Shown: positions 1 to 11,657, numbered from the stretch's first letter. The stretch: 64,000 nucleotides of DNA from Terrabacter sp. Root85 (GCF_001429185.1 NZ_LMIW01000001.1:481641-545640), one strand, 5' to 3'. Program-made: numbers and translations. The notes: generated from the sequence alone by a model not told the origin.

Positions 1-538
1 CTTCCACGACGAGCTGCTCGAGCTCGCCGACCAGTTCCCCGGCCTCACGGTCCGCCACTGGTTCACGCGCGAGGAGGGCGGGCGCCGCCTCGACCTGTCG
101 GACGTCACCGACCTCGAGACGCTCTGTCCCGACTGGCGCGAGCGGGCGGCATACGCCTGCGGACCCACGGACTTCCTCGACGCGGCCACCGAGCTGTGGG
201 AGCGCGACGGCGACGACGCGACGCACGCGGGCCTCACGATCGAGCGCTTCGCGCCCGTCCTGCTCGAGGGCTCCGGCGGCGAGGGCGGGCTGCTGACGTT
301 CGAGAAGTCCGACAAGGAAGTGGAGGCGGCCGGCGACGTCCCCCTCCTCGAAGCCGGCGAGGACTGCGGCGTCGTCATGCCGAGCGGATGCCGCATGGGC
401 ATCTGCCGCAGCTGCCTCGTCCCGCTCGTCGCAGGCAAGGTCCGCGACCTGCGCACGGGCGAGGTCCACGGTGACGAGGGCGAGCTCATCCAGACCTGTG
501 TCAACGCGGCCGCCGGACCCGTCCACCTGGACATCTGA
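1..538 (+). CDS. Ferredoxin/flavodoxin-reductase-type oxidoreductase, 3' part (partial)
   Basis: This is the C-terminal part, about 178 residues, of a reductase whose 5' end lies before the window; the reading phase begins at base 2. It shows the end of an NAD-binding domain (AAYACGP followed by FLDAA) and then a plant-type 2Fe-2S ferredoxin domain with SGCRMGICRSC and a later QTC supplying the four iron ligands. The arrangement FAD/NAD reductase plus C-terminal ferredoxin, directly followed by an acyl-CoA desaturase 13 bases downstream, matches the mycobacterial Rv3230c-desA3 pair, where the reductase passes electrons from NADPH to the desaturase. That pairing is known for the family; the role here is inferred from it. 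Confidence 0.85.
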   Translation, partial: FHDELLELADQFPGLTVRHWFTREEGGRRLDLSDVTDLETLCPDWRERAAYACGPTDFLDAATELWERDGDDATHAGLTIERFAPVLLEGSGGEGGLLTFEKSDKEVEAAGDVPLLEAGEDCGVVMPSGCRMGICRSCLVPLVAGKVRDLRTGEVHGDEGELIQTCVNAAAGPVHLDI

Positions 539-551
539 GAAGGGAACCACC

Positions 552-1838
552 ATGACAGCCACCACGAACCGACCGACGACGACGCCCCTCGAGGCCGCCG
601 CCACCGGCGTCGCCGAGGGCACCGCCCCGACGACCCGGAACCGGAAGCCGGTCCTCGCGGCGTCCGGCGGACCCGCCAAGCGGCCGAGCGCCGCCGCGCA
701 TCTCAGCGACGCCGACGTCGAGCAGCTCGGCAAGGAGCTCGACGCCCTGCGCGACCGCGTCATCGCGACGCGTGGTGCTGCCGACGCCGCCTACATCCGC
801 CGCGTCATCCGCGTCCAGCGCACCCTCGAGGTCGCCGGCCGCGCCACGCTGCTCTTCTCGAAGAAGCGCACGGCGTTCGTCGCCGGCACCGCGATGCTCA
901 GCGTCGCGAAGATCCTCGAGAACATGGAGATCGGCCACAACGTCCTGCACGGCCAGTGGGACTGGATGCGCGACCCCGACATCCACTCCACGACGTGGGA
1001 GTGGGACTTCGTCACCCCGGCGGCCGCCTGGAAGCACACGCACAACGACCTGCACCACACGTGGACCAACGTGCTGGGCAAGGACAAGGACGTCGGCTAC
1101 TCGATCCTGCGCATGGACGAGGACCAGCCGTGGCACCCCGGCAACCTGGGCAACCCGCTCTACAACATGATCCTCGCGCCGTTCTTCGAGTGGGGCATCG
1201 CCATCTACGACCTCGAGCTCGAAGCGGTCAAGGACGGCGAGAAGTCCAAGGACGACCTCAAGAAGGACCTCAAGGCCATGGGCCGCAAGGTCGTTCGCCA
1301 GTTCACGAAGGACTACGCCGCGACCCCGCTCGCCGCCGTCCCCTTCGGCTCGGGCAAGCAGGCGCTCATCGGCACCTTCACGGCCAACGCCATCCGCAAC
1401 GTCTGGGCGCACTCGGTCATCTTCTGCGGCCACTTCCCCGACGGCGTCGACACGTTCACCGAGGAGGAGATCGAGGGCGAGACCCGCGGCGACTGGTACA
1501 TCCGCCAGATGCTCGGCTCGGCCAACATCTCGGGCAGCAAGCTCATGCACCTCATGACCGGCAACCTCAGCCACCAGATCGAGCACCACTGCTTCCCCGA
1601 CCTGCCGAGCAACCGCTACCACGAGGTCGCGGTCGAGGTGCGTGAGATCTGCGAGCGCTACGGCCTGCCGTACACGACCGGCCCGCTGCCCAAGCAGGTC
1701 TACCAGGCGTGGGCCAAGGTCTTCCGCCTCGCCCTGCCGAACCGGCCGCGACCGCTGCCGAAGAACGCCGCCCGCGCCGTCAACGCCCCGGTCCCGCCGC
1801 GGCGTCCCGCCCTGCCGATGGTGGCCCGTGTCGGCTGA
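552..1838 (+). CDS. Acyl-CoA (stearoyl-CoA delta-9 type) fatty acid desaturase, DesA3-like
   Basis: A 428-residue membrane di-iron desaturase that would introduce a double bond into acyl-CoA or acyl lipids using electrons from the reductase encoded just upstream. The three histidine boxes are visible: GHNVLHG, HTHNDLHHTW and LSHQIEHHCFPDLPSNRY. Hydrophobic stretches flank the first box. The ATG was chosen because GAAGGG lies 8-9 bases before it; the frame is open further upstream, but that part overlaps the reductase gene. Length agrees with DesA3 (about 427 residues). The first 75 residues are low-complexity and Ala/Thr/Pro rich. The stop overlaps the next gene's GTG, so reductase, desaturase and phosphatase probably form one operon. 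Confidence 0.9.
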   Translation: MTATTNRPTTTPLEAAATGVAEGTAPTTRNRKPVLAASGGPAKRPSAAAHLSDADVEQLGKELDALRDRVIATRGAADAAYIRRVIRVQRTLEVAGRATLLFSKKRTAFVAGTAMLSVAKILENMEIGHNVLHGQWDWMRDPDIHSTTWEWDFVTPAAAWKHTHNDLHHTWTNVLGKDKDVGYSILRMDEDQPWHPGNLGNPLYNMILAPFFEWGIAIYDLELEAVKDGEKSKDDLKKDLKAMGRKVVRQFTKDYAATPLAAVPFGSGKQALIGTFTANAIRNVWAHSVIFCGHFPDGVDTFTEEEIEGETRGDWYIRQMLGSANISGSKLMHLMTGNLSHQIEHHCFPDLPSNRYHEVAVEVREICERYGLPYTTGPLPKQVYQAWAKVFRLALPNRPRPLPKNAARAVNAPVPPRRPALPMVARVG

Positions 1839-2538
1839 GGCTGCCGTGTCGTCGGCACGACCGGTGCCGACGGCCGCCTTCTTCGACCTCGACCGCACCC
1901 TGATCAGAGGTTCTGCCAACTACCCGCTCGCGATCGCCGCCTTCCGCGGCGGTCACGTGCCGTGGAAGGACCTCGTCAAGGACACCCTCAACGCGATCTC
2001 CTTCCACCGCAAGGGATCCACCGATGAGGGCTCGGAGGCCCTGCGCGAGCGCATCCTCCGTGCGGTGGCCGGCATCCCGCAGTCCGACATCATCCACCTG
2101 ACCGACGCGATCACGCCGGGCATCGTGCGCAAGGCGATCCCGGCCTCGATGGGCCTGCTCGCCGAGGCGCGCGCCACCGGCCACGACCGCATCGTCGTGT
2201 CGGCATCCCCCATCGAGCTCGTCAGCCGCATCGCGGCCGCGCTAGGGCTCGAGGGCGCCGTCGCCACGCGCAGCGAGCTCGACGAGGAGGGCCGCTACAC
2301 CGGGCACCTCACCGGCGAGTTCTGCTACGGCGCAGGCAAGGTCATCGAGATCGAGAAGCTGGCCGCCGAGCGCGGCTACGACCTCGCGCGGTGCGTCGCC
2401 TACAGCGACTCGGTCAGCGACCTGCCGATGATGGAGCGCGTCGGCGAGGCCGTCGCGGTCAACCCCGATCGTGAGCTGCGCGAGCTCGCGCGCGAGCGTG
2501 GCTGGCGCATCGTCGAGGTCGGCCGCAAGCGCCACTGA
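1828..2538 (+). CDS. HAD-superfamily subfamily IB hydrolase (SerB-like phosphatase)
   Basis: About 236 residues. HAD motif I FFDLDRTL holds the nucleophilic Asp, SASP is motif II, and the Lys region before YSDSVSDLPMM (motif IV, metal-binding Asp pair) completes the fold. This is the IB group that includes phosphoserine phosphatase and many actinobacterial lipid-linked phosphatases; the substrate cannot be told. The GTG start overlaps the desaturase stop; a second in-frame GTG six codons later is also possible. Being at the end of the desaturase operon suggests a role in lipid metabolism, which is inference only. Confidence 0.85.
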   Translation: MSAEAAVSSARPVPTAAFFDLDRTLIRGSANYPLAIAAFRGGHVPWKDLVKDTLNAISFHRKGSTDEGSEALRERILRAVAGIPQSDIIHLTDAITPGIVRKAIPASMGLLAEARATGHDRIVVSASPIELVSRIAAALGLEGAVATRSELDEEGRYTGHLTGEFCYGAGKVIEIEKLAAERGYDLARCVAYSDSVSDLPMMERVGEAVAVNPDRELRELARERGWRIVEVGRKRH

Positions 2539-2650
2539 TCGTGTATGCCGTCGCCTCCCGAGCGGTGACCGCGTGAAGGTCCGCGCTTCGGTGGGGCGAT
2601 CACCACACTGGACGGCGGATCATGCGGCAGGTCTCGCGCCGATCGTCCGC

Positions 2651-2700
2651 CGCCGTCGGCCGCCGTCGGGCGCCGTCGGCTGCCTTCGGCCGCCGTCGGG
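2651..2700. repeat. Tandem array of a 10-bp unit, CGCCGTCGGS, five copies
   Basis: Five head-to-tail 10-base units: CGCCGTCGGC, CGCCGTCGGG, CGCCGTCGGC, a degenerate TGCCTTCGGC, then CGCCGTCGGG. The array fills the gap between the convergent HAD phosphatase gene and guaB1. No coding role is likely. The exact 10-base period places each unit on the same face of the helix, so it could bind protein or act as a transcription barrier, but slippage of GC-rich DNA is the simplest explanation. Confidence 0.7.
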
Positions 2701-2708
2701 CGCCGGCG

Positions 2709-6483
<3,775 letters not shown>

Positions 6484-6583
6484 GAGGTCGTCGCCAGCTG
6501 GATGTCGGCTGGCGCGTCGGGCACGGGGCAGCGAGGCGCAGGCGCAGCCGGAGGCCCGATCCGGTGTCACCCGCTCGGATCGG

Positions 6584-7165
6584 TCAACGGCGCACCCGGT
6601 AGCGCAGGTGCAGCACCCGGTCGCCCTGGATCACCACGTCGGGATCCTCCAGCAGGTGCTGGGCGTGGACCGAGCCGAAGTAGCGCTTGCCGGACCCGAG
6701 CACGACGGGTACGACGTCCATGCGCACCTCGTCGACGAGGCCCGCGGCGAGCATCTGGCCCCCGACGTCACCAGCGGCGACCTCGACGATGCGGTCACCC
6801 GCAAGCTCCTGCGCCTGGGCCATGGCTGCCTCGACGCCGTCGACGAAGTGAAACGGCGCCTCGGGGTCCCAGCCGTCGGGCGGCGGCCGGTGCGTCACGA
6901 CGACCACGTGGTCGATGCCGCTCGGAGGCTTCCCGTCCCAGCCGTCCGTCAGGTCGAATACGTGGCGGCCGACGAGTGTCACCCCGATCTGGTCCCAGTA
7001 CGGCCGGATGTAGTCGTAGGACGTCTGCGACACCTGCAGCTCGCCACTCTCGTCCAACGGGACGTCACCGTCGGACAACCAGTCGAACAGCGGTCCGGGC
7101 TGGTCGTCCTCGTCCGCGACGAAGCCGTCCGCCGACACCGAGCCGTACATGACCACCGTGCCCAC
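6584..7165 (-). CDS. Dihydrofolate reductase family protein (RibD C-terminal domain fold)
   Basis: About 193 residues with the RibD_C/DHFR-like fold: MYGSVSADGFVADEDDQ at the start, VGRHVFDLTDGWDG, VVVTHRPPP, and GDRIVEVAAGDVGGQMLAAGLVDEVRMDVVPVVLG in the second half. Such stand-alone reductases are common in actinobacteria and mostly uncharacterised; NAD(P)H binding is expected. The GTG start was preferred over the longer frame because AGGAGAG lies seven to eight bases upstream of it. It converges on the MMPL gene. Confidence 0.8.
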   Translation of the reverse strand: MGTVVMYGSVSADGFVADEDDQPGPLFDWLSDGDVPLDESGELQVSQTSYDYIRPYWDQIGVTLVGRHVFDLTDGWDGKPPSGIDHVVVVTHRPPPDGWDPEAPFHFVDGVEAAMAQAQELAGDRIVEVAAGDVGGQMLAAGLVDEVRMDVVPVVLGSGKRYFGSVHAQHLLEDPDVVIQGDRVLHLRYRVRR

Positions 7166-7355
7166 GGCGCTCTCCTCTGCTCTGGGGTGCCCCAAATCAT
7201 CCATCGTGGGCTGTCGCTCGTGCAGGAGTCAACCGGCCCGCAGCGGCCCACGAGAGCAACCACACGGCATACGCCCGTTCTGCTGTGCGCGAGCGCGCGC
7301 GGGAGGACCATGGACGGTGGACGCGACTGCGCCCCGGACCGATTGGGGGAACGCC

Positions 7356-8378
7356 ATGACGGATGCACCGCACGTGTGCTTCGACCGGATCCTTCCCAAG
7401 GACCTGATGCGCCCTCACCGGCGCGAGCGTGGCCCGGACGGCGCGGACCGCGCGATCTCACCCATCGGCAAGGCGTGGATGAACGGCACGACGCTCACCG
7501 TCCGCTTCCTCGAGGGCACGCCCGCGCAGCAGACCAAGGCCCGTGAGCAGGCCGCGTGGTGGCAGGCCGCCTGCAACATCTCCTTCGACTTCGGCAACCA
7601 CCCGAACGCCGATCTTCGCGTCTCCTTCGACCCGACCGACGGCGCGTGGTCCTACGTCGGCACCGACAACAAGGGCATCCCGAGCAACGAGGCGACGATG
7701 AACCTCGGCTTCCTCGACGGTGGCACCGCGGGGCACGAGTTCGGCCACGCCATCGGGCTCGCCCACGAGCACTCGAACCCGGAGGGTGGCATCCAGTGGA
7801 ACGAGCCGGTCGTCATCGCGGCCCTCGCGGGCCCCCCGAACCGCTGGGACGAGGCGAAGGTGCGCCACAACGTCTTCATGAAGTACGCCGTCGACCAGAT
7901 CAAGGGGACGCAGTTCGACCCCGACTCGATCATGCTCTACGCGTTCCCGGCGACGTGGACCCTCAACGGCGTCGCGACGCACGCCAACGACGACCTGTCG
8001 TCGCTCGACAAGGCGTTCGTCGCGGGAGCAGCCATGTACCCCAAGGGTGCTCCCGTCGTCACCGACGCTGCGACCCTGACGGTCGACGGCCCGAAGGTCG
8101 AGGGCTCGATCGGCGCCGCGGGCGAGGAAGACCTCTACGCCTTCGACGTCGCGAGCGACGGGCTCTACGAGGTGACGACCCGCGGCTCGACCGACGTCTA
8201 CGTCTCGCTCTTCGGACCGAACAGCGACACCGACCTCGTCGGCGAGGACGACGACAGCGGCTACGGCGTCAACGCGCGCGTGCGCGCCGGGCTGACCCCG
8301 GGCCGCTACGTCGCCCAGGTGCGCCACTACCGGCCGAGCGGGACCGGCGCCTACTCGATCCGGGTCCGCCGGCGCTGA
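7356..8378 (+). CDS. Astacin/matrixin-like zinc metalloprotease with C-terminal PPC domain, no signal peptide
   Basis: A 340-residue protein. Residues about 125-140 carry HEFGHAIGLAHEH, the extended zinc motif HExxHxxGxxH, and SIMLYAF about 60 residues later looks like the Met-turn and Tyr switch of astacins (family M12A). The C-terminal 90 residues (EDLYAFDVASDGLYEV ... AQVRHYRPSGTGAYSIRV) resemble a bacterial pre-peptidase C-terminal beta domain. GGGGGA five bases before the ATG supports the start; an in-frame GTG at 7317 with GGGAGGA upstream would add 13 residues. Neither start gives a signal peptide or lipobox, which is odd for this family. Confidence 0.85.
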   Translation: MTDAPHVCFDRILPKDLMRPHRRERGPDGADRAISPIGKAWMNGTTLTVRFLEGTPAQQTKAREQAAWWQAACNISFDFGNHPNADLRVSFDPTDGAWSYVGTDNKGIPSNEATMNLGFLDGGTAGHEFGHAIGLAHEHSNPEGGIQWNEPVVIAALAGPPNRWDEAKVRHNVFMKYAVDQIKGTQFDPDSIMLYAFPATWTLNGVATHANDDLSSLDKAFVAGAAMYPKGAPVVTDAATLTVDGPKVEGSIGAAGEEDLYAFDVASDGLYEVTTRGSTDVYVSLFGPNSDTDLVGEDDDSGYGVNARVRAGLTPGRYVAQVRHYRPSGTGAYSIRVRRR

Positions 8379-8433
8379 GCCGGTTCGCGCCACGGAGCCC
8401 GACGGCCCCTTCGGGCCACGCCACGCCCTCCAC

Positions 8434-8479
8434 CGAGGACGTATGCCGTCTGCACGCCACCCGGCGGCATACGTCCTCG
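8434..8479 (+). terminator. Perfect 15-bp inverted repeat after the metalloprotease gene
   Basis: CGAGGACGTATGCCG (8434-8448) pairs perfectly with CGGCATACGTCCTCG (8465-8479) around a 16-base loop, 55 bases after the protease stop. There is no clear T-run, as is usual for actinobacterial terminators. Both arms contain the octamer GTATGCCG/CGGCATAC that recurs across the window. Confidence 0.7.
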
Positions 8480-8502
8480 CGCTCTGCCTCCGGCGTAAGG
8501 CG

Positions 8503-8546
8503 TTGACGATCGCTCGTAATGGAGTAATCCTGATTACATGATTACG
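8503..8546 (+). promoter_or_regulatory. Leaderless-type promoter overlapped by nested palindromic operator
   Basis: TTGACG (8503-8508) as -35 and TAATCC (8525-8530) as -10 would place the transcription start at or beside the ATG at 8538. The -10 lies inside GTAATC-CT-GATTAC (8524-8537), and a second repeat, CGTAAT (8515-8520) with ATTACG (8541-8546), is exactly concentric with it. The dyad therefore covers the -10, the start site and the start codon. It looks like an operator for autoregulation by the encoded small protein, which is inference. Confidence 0.6.
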
Positions 8547-9059
8547 AACGAAGCACTGGAGCGGGTGCGCGGCTGGTTCGTCGGCCGCCTGCCCGAGGAG
8601 TGGCGCAGCACGCCGCCCGAGATCACTGTCGACCGCGAGGAGATCACCGTCGTCCTCACCGTCACCGACGTCGACCTGCCCGACGGGTCGAGCGACGCCG
8701 AGCGTGACGAGGCCCGCGCCGGGCGCGCCAAGGCGTTCCGCGAGGACACCCGTGGTCGCCGCATCGAGATCGCCCGCGAGGCCGAGCACCGCTTCGAGCG
8801 CAAGGTGTCGTGGGCCGTCCGCGTCGGCGACCGCACGGAGCTGTTCACGCACGTCGCCGCGCCGGCGATGACCCGGCTGCGTCAGCCGGAGCGACTCGTC
8901 CTCGACACGCTCGTCGATGCCGGCGTCGCCAGGTCCCGCGCCGAGGCGCTGGCCTGGTGCGTCAAGCTCGTCGGGCAGCACGAGAGCGACTGGCTCGGCG
9001 AGCTGCGCGAGGCGATGTCGCACGTCGCCGACGTGCGCACGAAGGGTCCGGGGGCCTGA
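8538..9059 (+). CDS. Uncharacterised 173-residue protein with C-terminal ribbon-helix-helix-like segment
   Basis: I do not recognise a named family. Residues 1-105 are acidic and probably beta-rich (EITVVLTVTDVDLPDGSSDAE ... RFERKVSWAVRVG). Residues about 110-150 (TRLRQPERLVLDTLVDAGV, then ARSRAEALAWCVKLVG) look like an RHH/CopG-type DNA-binding unit: a basic strand, a helix, the SRxEAL turn and a second helix. No good Shine-Dalgarno precedes the ATG, and the promoter appears leaderless with the start codon inside a nested palindrome. A DNA-binding autoregulator is plausible but unproven. Confidence 0.75.
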   Translation: MITNEALERVRGWFVGRLPEEWRSTPPEITVDREEITVVLTVTDVDLPDGSSDAERDEARAGRAKAFREDTRGRRIEIAREAEHRFERKVSWAVRVGDRTELFTHVAAPAMTRLRQPERLVLDTLVDAGVARSRAEALAWCVKLVGQHESDWLGELREAMSHVADVRTKGPGA

Positions 9060-9085
9060 TCAGCCCAGCTGGTCAGCCCAGCTGA

Positions 9086-9125
9086 CCAGCAGGCCTGGTC
9101 AGCCCCTGCTGATCAGGCCTGCTGG
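9086..9125. terminator. Bidirectional hairpin between convergent genes
   Basis: CCAGCAGGCCTG (9086-9097) and CAGGCCTGCTGG (9114-9125) form a perfect 12-base stem with a 16-base loop; the second arm lies inside the last codons of the yceI-like gene. A smaller repeat, GGTCAG/CTGACC (9071-9087), precedes it. Placed between convergent genes, it can serve both strands. Confidence 0.7.
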
Positions 9126-9679
9126 TCGGTGCCGCGCTTGACGGCGGAGATCTCGAACTCGAGCGAGATCTTCTCGGAGACGAGGACGCCGCCGGCGTCG
9201 AGCGGCATGTTCCACTCGAGGCCGAAGTCGCGACGGTTGATCCGGCGCGAGCCCTCGAAGCCGGCCCGCAGGGCACCCATGGCGTCGGTCTGCACGCCGA
9301 TGAGCTCGATCGGGATCGTGACGGGCTTGGTGACGTCGCGGATCGTCAGGTTGCCGGAGACCATGTAGGCGTTCTCCTCGACCTCCTCGATCTGCGTGCT
9401 CTCGAAGCGGATGTCGGGCCACTTCTCGACGTCGAAGAAGTCGGCGCTGCGCAGGTGGTCGTCACGCTGCTGGTTGCGGGTGTCGACGCTCGAGGCCTTG
9501 AGGACGACCTCGGCGTAGGACTTGGCCATGTCGTCGAGGTCGGCGTAGAGGCGGCCGGTCACGTCGTTGAAGGAGCCGCGCACCGTCGTCACCATGGCGT
9601 GCCGGGCCGAGAAGCCGATACGGGTGTGGGCCGGGTCGAAGTCCCAGTCCCCGCTCAACGCGGATCCGTGGTCGGTCAT
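9113..9679 (-). CDS. YceI family protein
   Basis: A 188-residue YceI-like beta-barrel (lipocalin-like, polyisoprenoid-binding in structural homologues). The signature runs from GDWDFDPAHTRIGFSARHAMVTTVRG through FDVEKWPDIRFES, SGNLTIRDVTKPV and RINRRDFGLEWN. No signal peptide is present, so it is expected in the cytoplasm, as for most actinobacterial members. GGGGAGAG precedes the ATG. Function in this organism is unknown; homologues are linked to isoprenoid quinone binding or stress. Confidence 0.9.
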   Translation of the reverse strand: MTDHGSALSGDWDFDPAHTRIGFSARHAMVTTVRGSFNDVTGRLYADLDDMAKSYAEVVLKASSVDTRNQQRDDHLRSADFFDVEKWPDIRFESTQIEEVEENAYMVSGNLTIRDVTKPVTIPIELIGVQTDAMGALRAGFEGSRRINRRDFGLEWNMPLDAGGVLVSEKISLEFEISAVKRGTDQQA

Positions 9680-9871
9680 GGTCTCTCCCCTGCAGGTCGA
9701 TGGATGAGTCGCGGCATCCTCTCACGACCCAGGGTGCTTGAATCTTTCACTATCGCCTCGTTCGTTGGCAAGTGCGGAGCACGGAGTCCCGGCCCTGAGC
9801 CCCCGCCGGCCGTCCTTCCCATACCCCCCGACGATCCCGCACACGCACGCGATGCGCCAGCCGCGGGCGGT

Positions 9872-9902
9872 TTGCCTGATGCCCCGAGGGGTCGGCTATA
9901 GT
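9872..9902 (+). promoter_or_regulatory. Promoter of tRNA-Phe
   Basis: TATAGT at 9897-9902 is a strong -10 element 15 bases before the tRNA. TTGCCT at 9872-9877 is a possible -35 with a rather long 19-base spacer. The preceding region, back to the yceI-like gene, shows no gene. Confidence 0.55.
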
Positions 9903-9917
9903 TCCACTCGTTGTCGC

Positions 9918-9994
9918 GGCCAGGTAGCTCAGTTGGTACGAGCGTCCGACTGAAAATCGGAAGGTCGGCGGTTCGACCCCGCCCCTGGCCACCA
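9918..9994 (+). tRNA. tRNA-Phe (anticodon GAA)
   Basis: The acceptor stem GGCCAGG pairs with CCTGGCC at 9984-9990. The anticodon stem CCGAC/TCGG (one mismatch possible) carries the loop CTGAAAA with GAA at 9952-9954, and the T-arm contains GGTTCGACCCC. CCA is encoded at 9992-9994. It stands alone, with its own promoter and terminator. Confidence 0.95.
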
Positions 9995-9999
9995 CCCCC

Positions 10000-10035
10000 G
10001 AAACCGCAGGTCACCATCGTGTGACCTGCGGTTTC
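10000..10035 (+). terminator. Intrinsic terminator of tRNA-Phe
   Basis: GAAACCGCAGGTCAC (10000-10014) pairs perfectly over 15 bases with GTGACCTGCGGTTTC (10021-10035) around a 6-base loop, five bases after the tRNA CCA end. A short T-containing stretch follows. Confidence 0.85.
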
Positions 10036-10105
10036 GTCGTTCCCGGGATGGGCGGAGGCTGGTACCAGACTTCTGGGCACCACCCGACGATGAGGAGCGC
10101 ACGCG

Positions 10106-10534
10106 ATGAGGCTCAACGAGGAGACGGCTCGGTCACGCCTGCGCGAGCAGGTCCACGGCGTGCTGTGCACGCTGCACCCCGACCGCGGCCCCGACCCGGT
10201 CCCGATCGTGTATGCCGTGAGCGACGACGGGCACGTCGGCATCCCGATCGACACGGTCAAGCCCAAGACGTCCTCCCGGCTTCAGCGCGAGGCCAACCTG
10301 GCGGCCGACCCGCGGGGTTCCCTGCTCATCGAGCGCTGGGAGGACGACGACTGGTCGAGGCTCTGGTGGGTGCGCGCCGAGCTCCAGCACGTCAGCGACC
10401 CGCCGTCCTCGCTGACCGACGACCTCGCCGACCGGCTGGCCAGCACCGTGCCGCAGTACGCCGACAAGCCCTTCCACCGGCTGCTCGTGTGTCGCATCGT
10501 CCGGGTCACCGGCTGGGCCGCCGGCGAGGCGTGA
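10106..10534 (+). CDS. PPOX-class F420-dependent oxidoreductase
   Basis: A 142-residue split-barrel protein of the pyridoxamine-5'-phosphate-oxidase-like class (TIGR03668-like): VHGVLCTLHPDRGPDPVPIVYAV, then DTVKPKTSSRLQREANLAADPRGSLLIERWEDDDWSRLWWVRAEL shortened here by motif only (key segments DTVKPK and LWWVRAEL). Members bind F420 or flavin; the substrate is unknown. GAGGAG lies about 12 bases before the ATG. It is separated from its neighbours and is probably a single-gene unit. Confidence 0.85.
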   Translation: MRLNEETARSRLREQVHGVLCTLHPDRGPDPVPIVYAVSDDGHVGIPIDTVKPKTSSRLQREANLAADPRGSLLIERWEDDDWSRLWWVRAELQHVSDPPSSLTDDLADRLASTVPQYADKPFHRLLVCRIVRVTGWAAGEA

Positions 10535-10589
10535 CCACTGCGGCCGGCGGCCGGACCCGTGTCCGGACCGCGGTTTCGTCGCTCCCGGC

Positions 10590-11657
10590 TCACAGGGGAG
10601 GGATGATCCTTCGCTGTCGCAGCGACTCGAAGAGGTCGAGGAACGAGTCCGCCGAGTCCTGGTAGTCGAGGAAGCCCAGCTTGCGACTCTTGCCCATGTC
10701 GGCGAACGTCTCGACCGTGCGCCCCAGATCAGCATCTGTGTGCCACCACGACGCCAGCTCCGCCACCGGGTGCGGGGCAAGACCATGGCGCGCGACCAGG
10801 TCGGCCCACACCTCGTCGGCGTGGGTCATGCGCCCCTCGAGGGGCTGCGGCTGACCGGGGTACTCGGCGGGTTCGACACCGAGGCCCTCCGCGACCCGGC
10901 TCCACATCTGGCGCCACCGGAAGACCTCACCGTTGACGGTGTTGAAGGCCTGGTCACGCCCGGCGGGGTCGGTCGCCGACCATGCGACGTGCCTGCCCAG
11001 TAGGCGAGCGTCGGTGATGTCGGTGACGCCTGCCCACTGCTGTGGACTCCCGGGGAACACGAAGGGCTGCCCCGTCTGGCGACAGATGCTGCCGTAGACG
11101 GCAAGCGTGACCCCCATGTTCATCGCGTTGCCGAGCGCGTAGCCGATCATCGTGTGCGGTCGGTGCACCGACCACGTGAAGCCCTGCTGAGCCGCTGCCT
11201 CGAAGAGCGCGTCCTCCTGGACGTAGTAGAAGTTCTCGAACGGCAGTCGCCCTTGGCTCTCGCGGAAGGGCGTTTCGGCCGGAGCCTTGGCGTAGGCCTC
11301 GAAGGGACCGAGGTAGTGCTTGAGGCCGGTCACGAGGACGGCGTGCTCGAGCGTGGTGGTGCGACCGAGGACCTCGAGAGTGTTGCGCAGCATCGCACCG
11401 TTGACTCGGCAGTTCTCGGCCTCCGTCGCCTGCCGTTGCCAGGTGGTGAACACCAGGTGCGAGATCGACCTGCCCGCGACCGCACGCTCGACGGACTCGG
11501 GGTCGAGGACGTCAGCGAGGACGTGGTCGACGCCGGGAACGGGCTCGCGCACGGAGCGGGACAGGCCCACCACGTCGAAACCCTTGTCCAGCAGGGCGTG
11601 CGCGCAGTTCTGTCCACCGATGCCGGTGATTCCTACGACGAGGGCAGTGGGTGCCAT
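10590..11657 (-). CDS. SDR of the PRISE (progesterone 5-beta-reductase/iridoid-synthase-like) group
   Basis: A 355-residue extended SDR. The Rossmann start ALVVGITGIGGQNCAHALL binds NAD(P). KHYLGPFEAYAK and the FYYVQED segment, in place of the classical YxxxK, match the PRISE group, in which the catalytic Tyr is displaced. Bacterial PRISE members reduce activated enones; the substrate here is unknown. GAAGGAG lies about eight bases before the ATG. It is transcribed away from the following XRE regulator and the catabolic cluster, so it could be co-regulated with them. Confidence 0.8.
   Translation of the reverse strand: MAPTALVVGITGIGGQNCAHALLDKGFDVVGLSRSVREPVPGVDHVLADVLDPESVERAVAGRSISHLVFTTWQRQATEAENCRVNGAMLRNTLEVLGRTTTLEHAVLVTGLKHYLGPFEAYAKAPAETPFRESQGRLPFENFYYVQEDALFEAAAQQGFTWSVHRPHTMIGYALGNAMNMGVTLAVYGSICRQTGQPFVFPGSPQQWAGVTDITDARLLGRHVAWSATDPAGRDQAFNTVNGEVFRWRQMWSRVAEGLGVEPAEYPGQPQPLEGRMTHADEVWADLVARHGLAPHPVAELASWWHTDADLGRTVETFADMGKSRKLGFLDYQDSADSFLDLFESLRQRRIIPPL

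Noticed and set aside
7310-7546. Alternative ATG with a good GGGAGGA site before the metalloprotease
   Set aside because: It opens a frame giving an Arg/Pro-rich product with no resemblance to a protein; the protease frame is the real one.
9918-9994. tRNA-Phe as an integration site of a genomic island starting here
   Set aside because: I found no second copy of the tRNA 3' end, no integrase and no change in gene style downstream.
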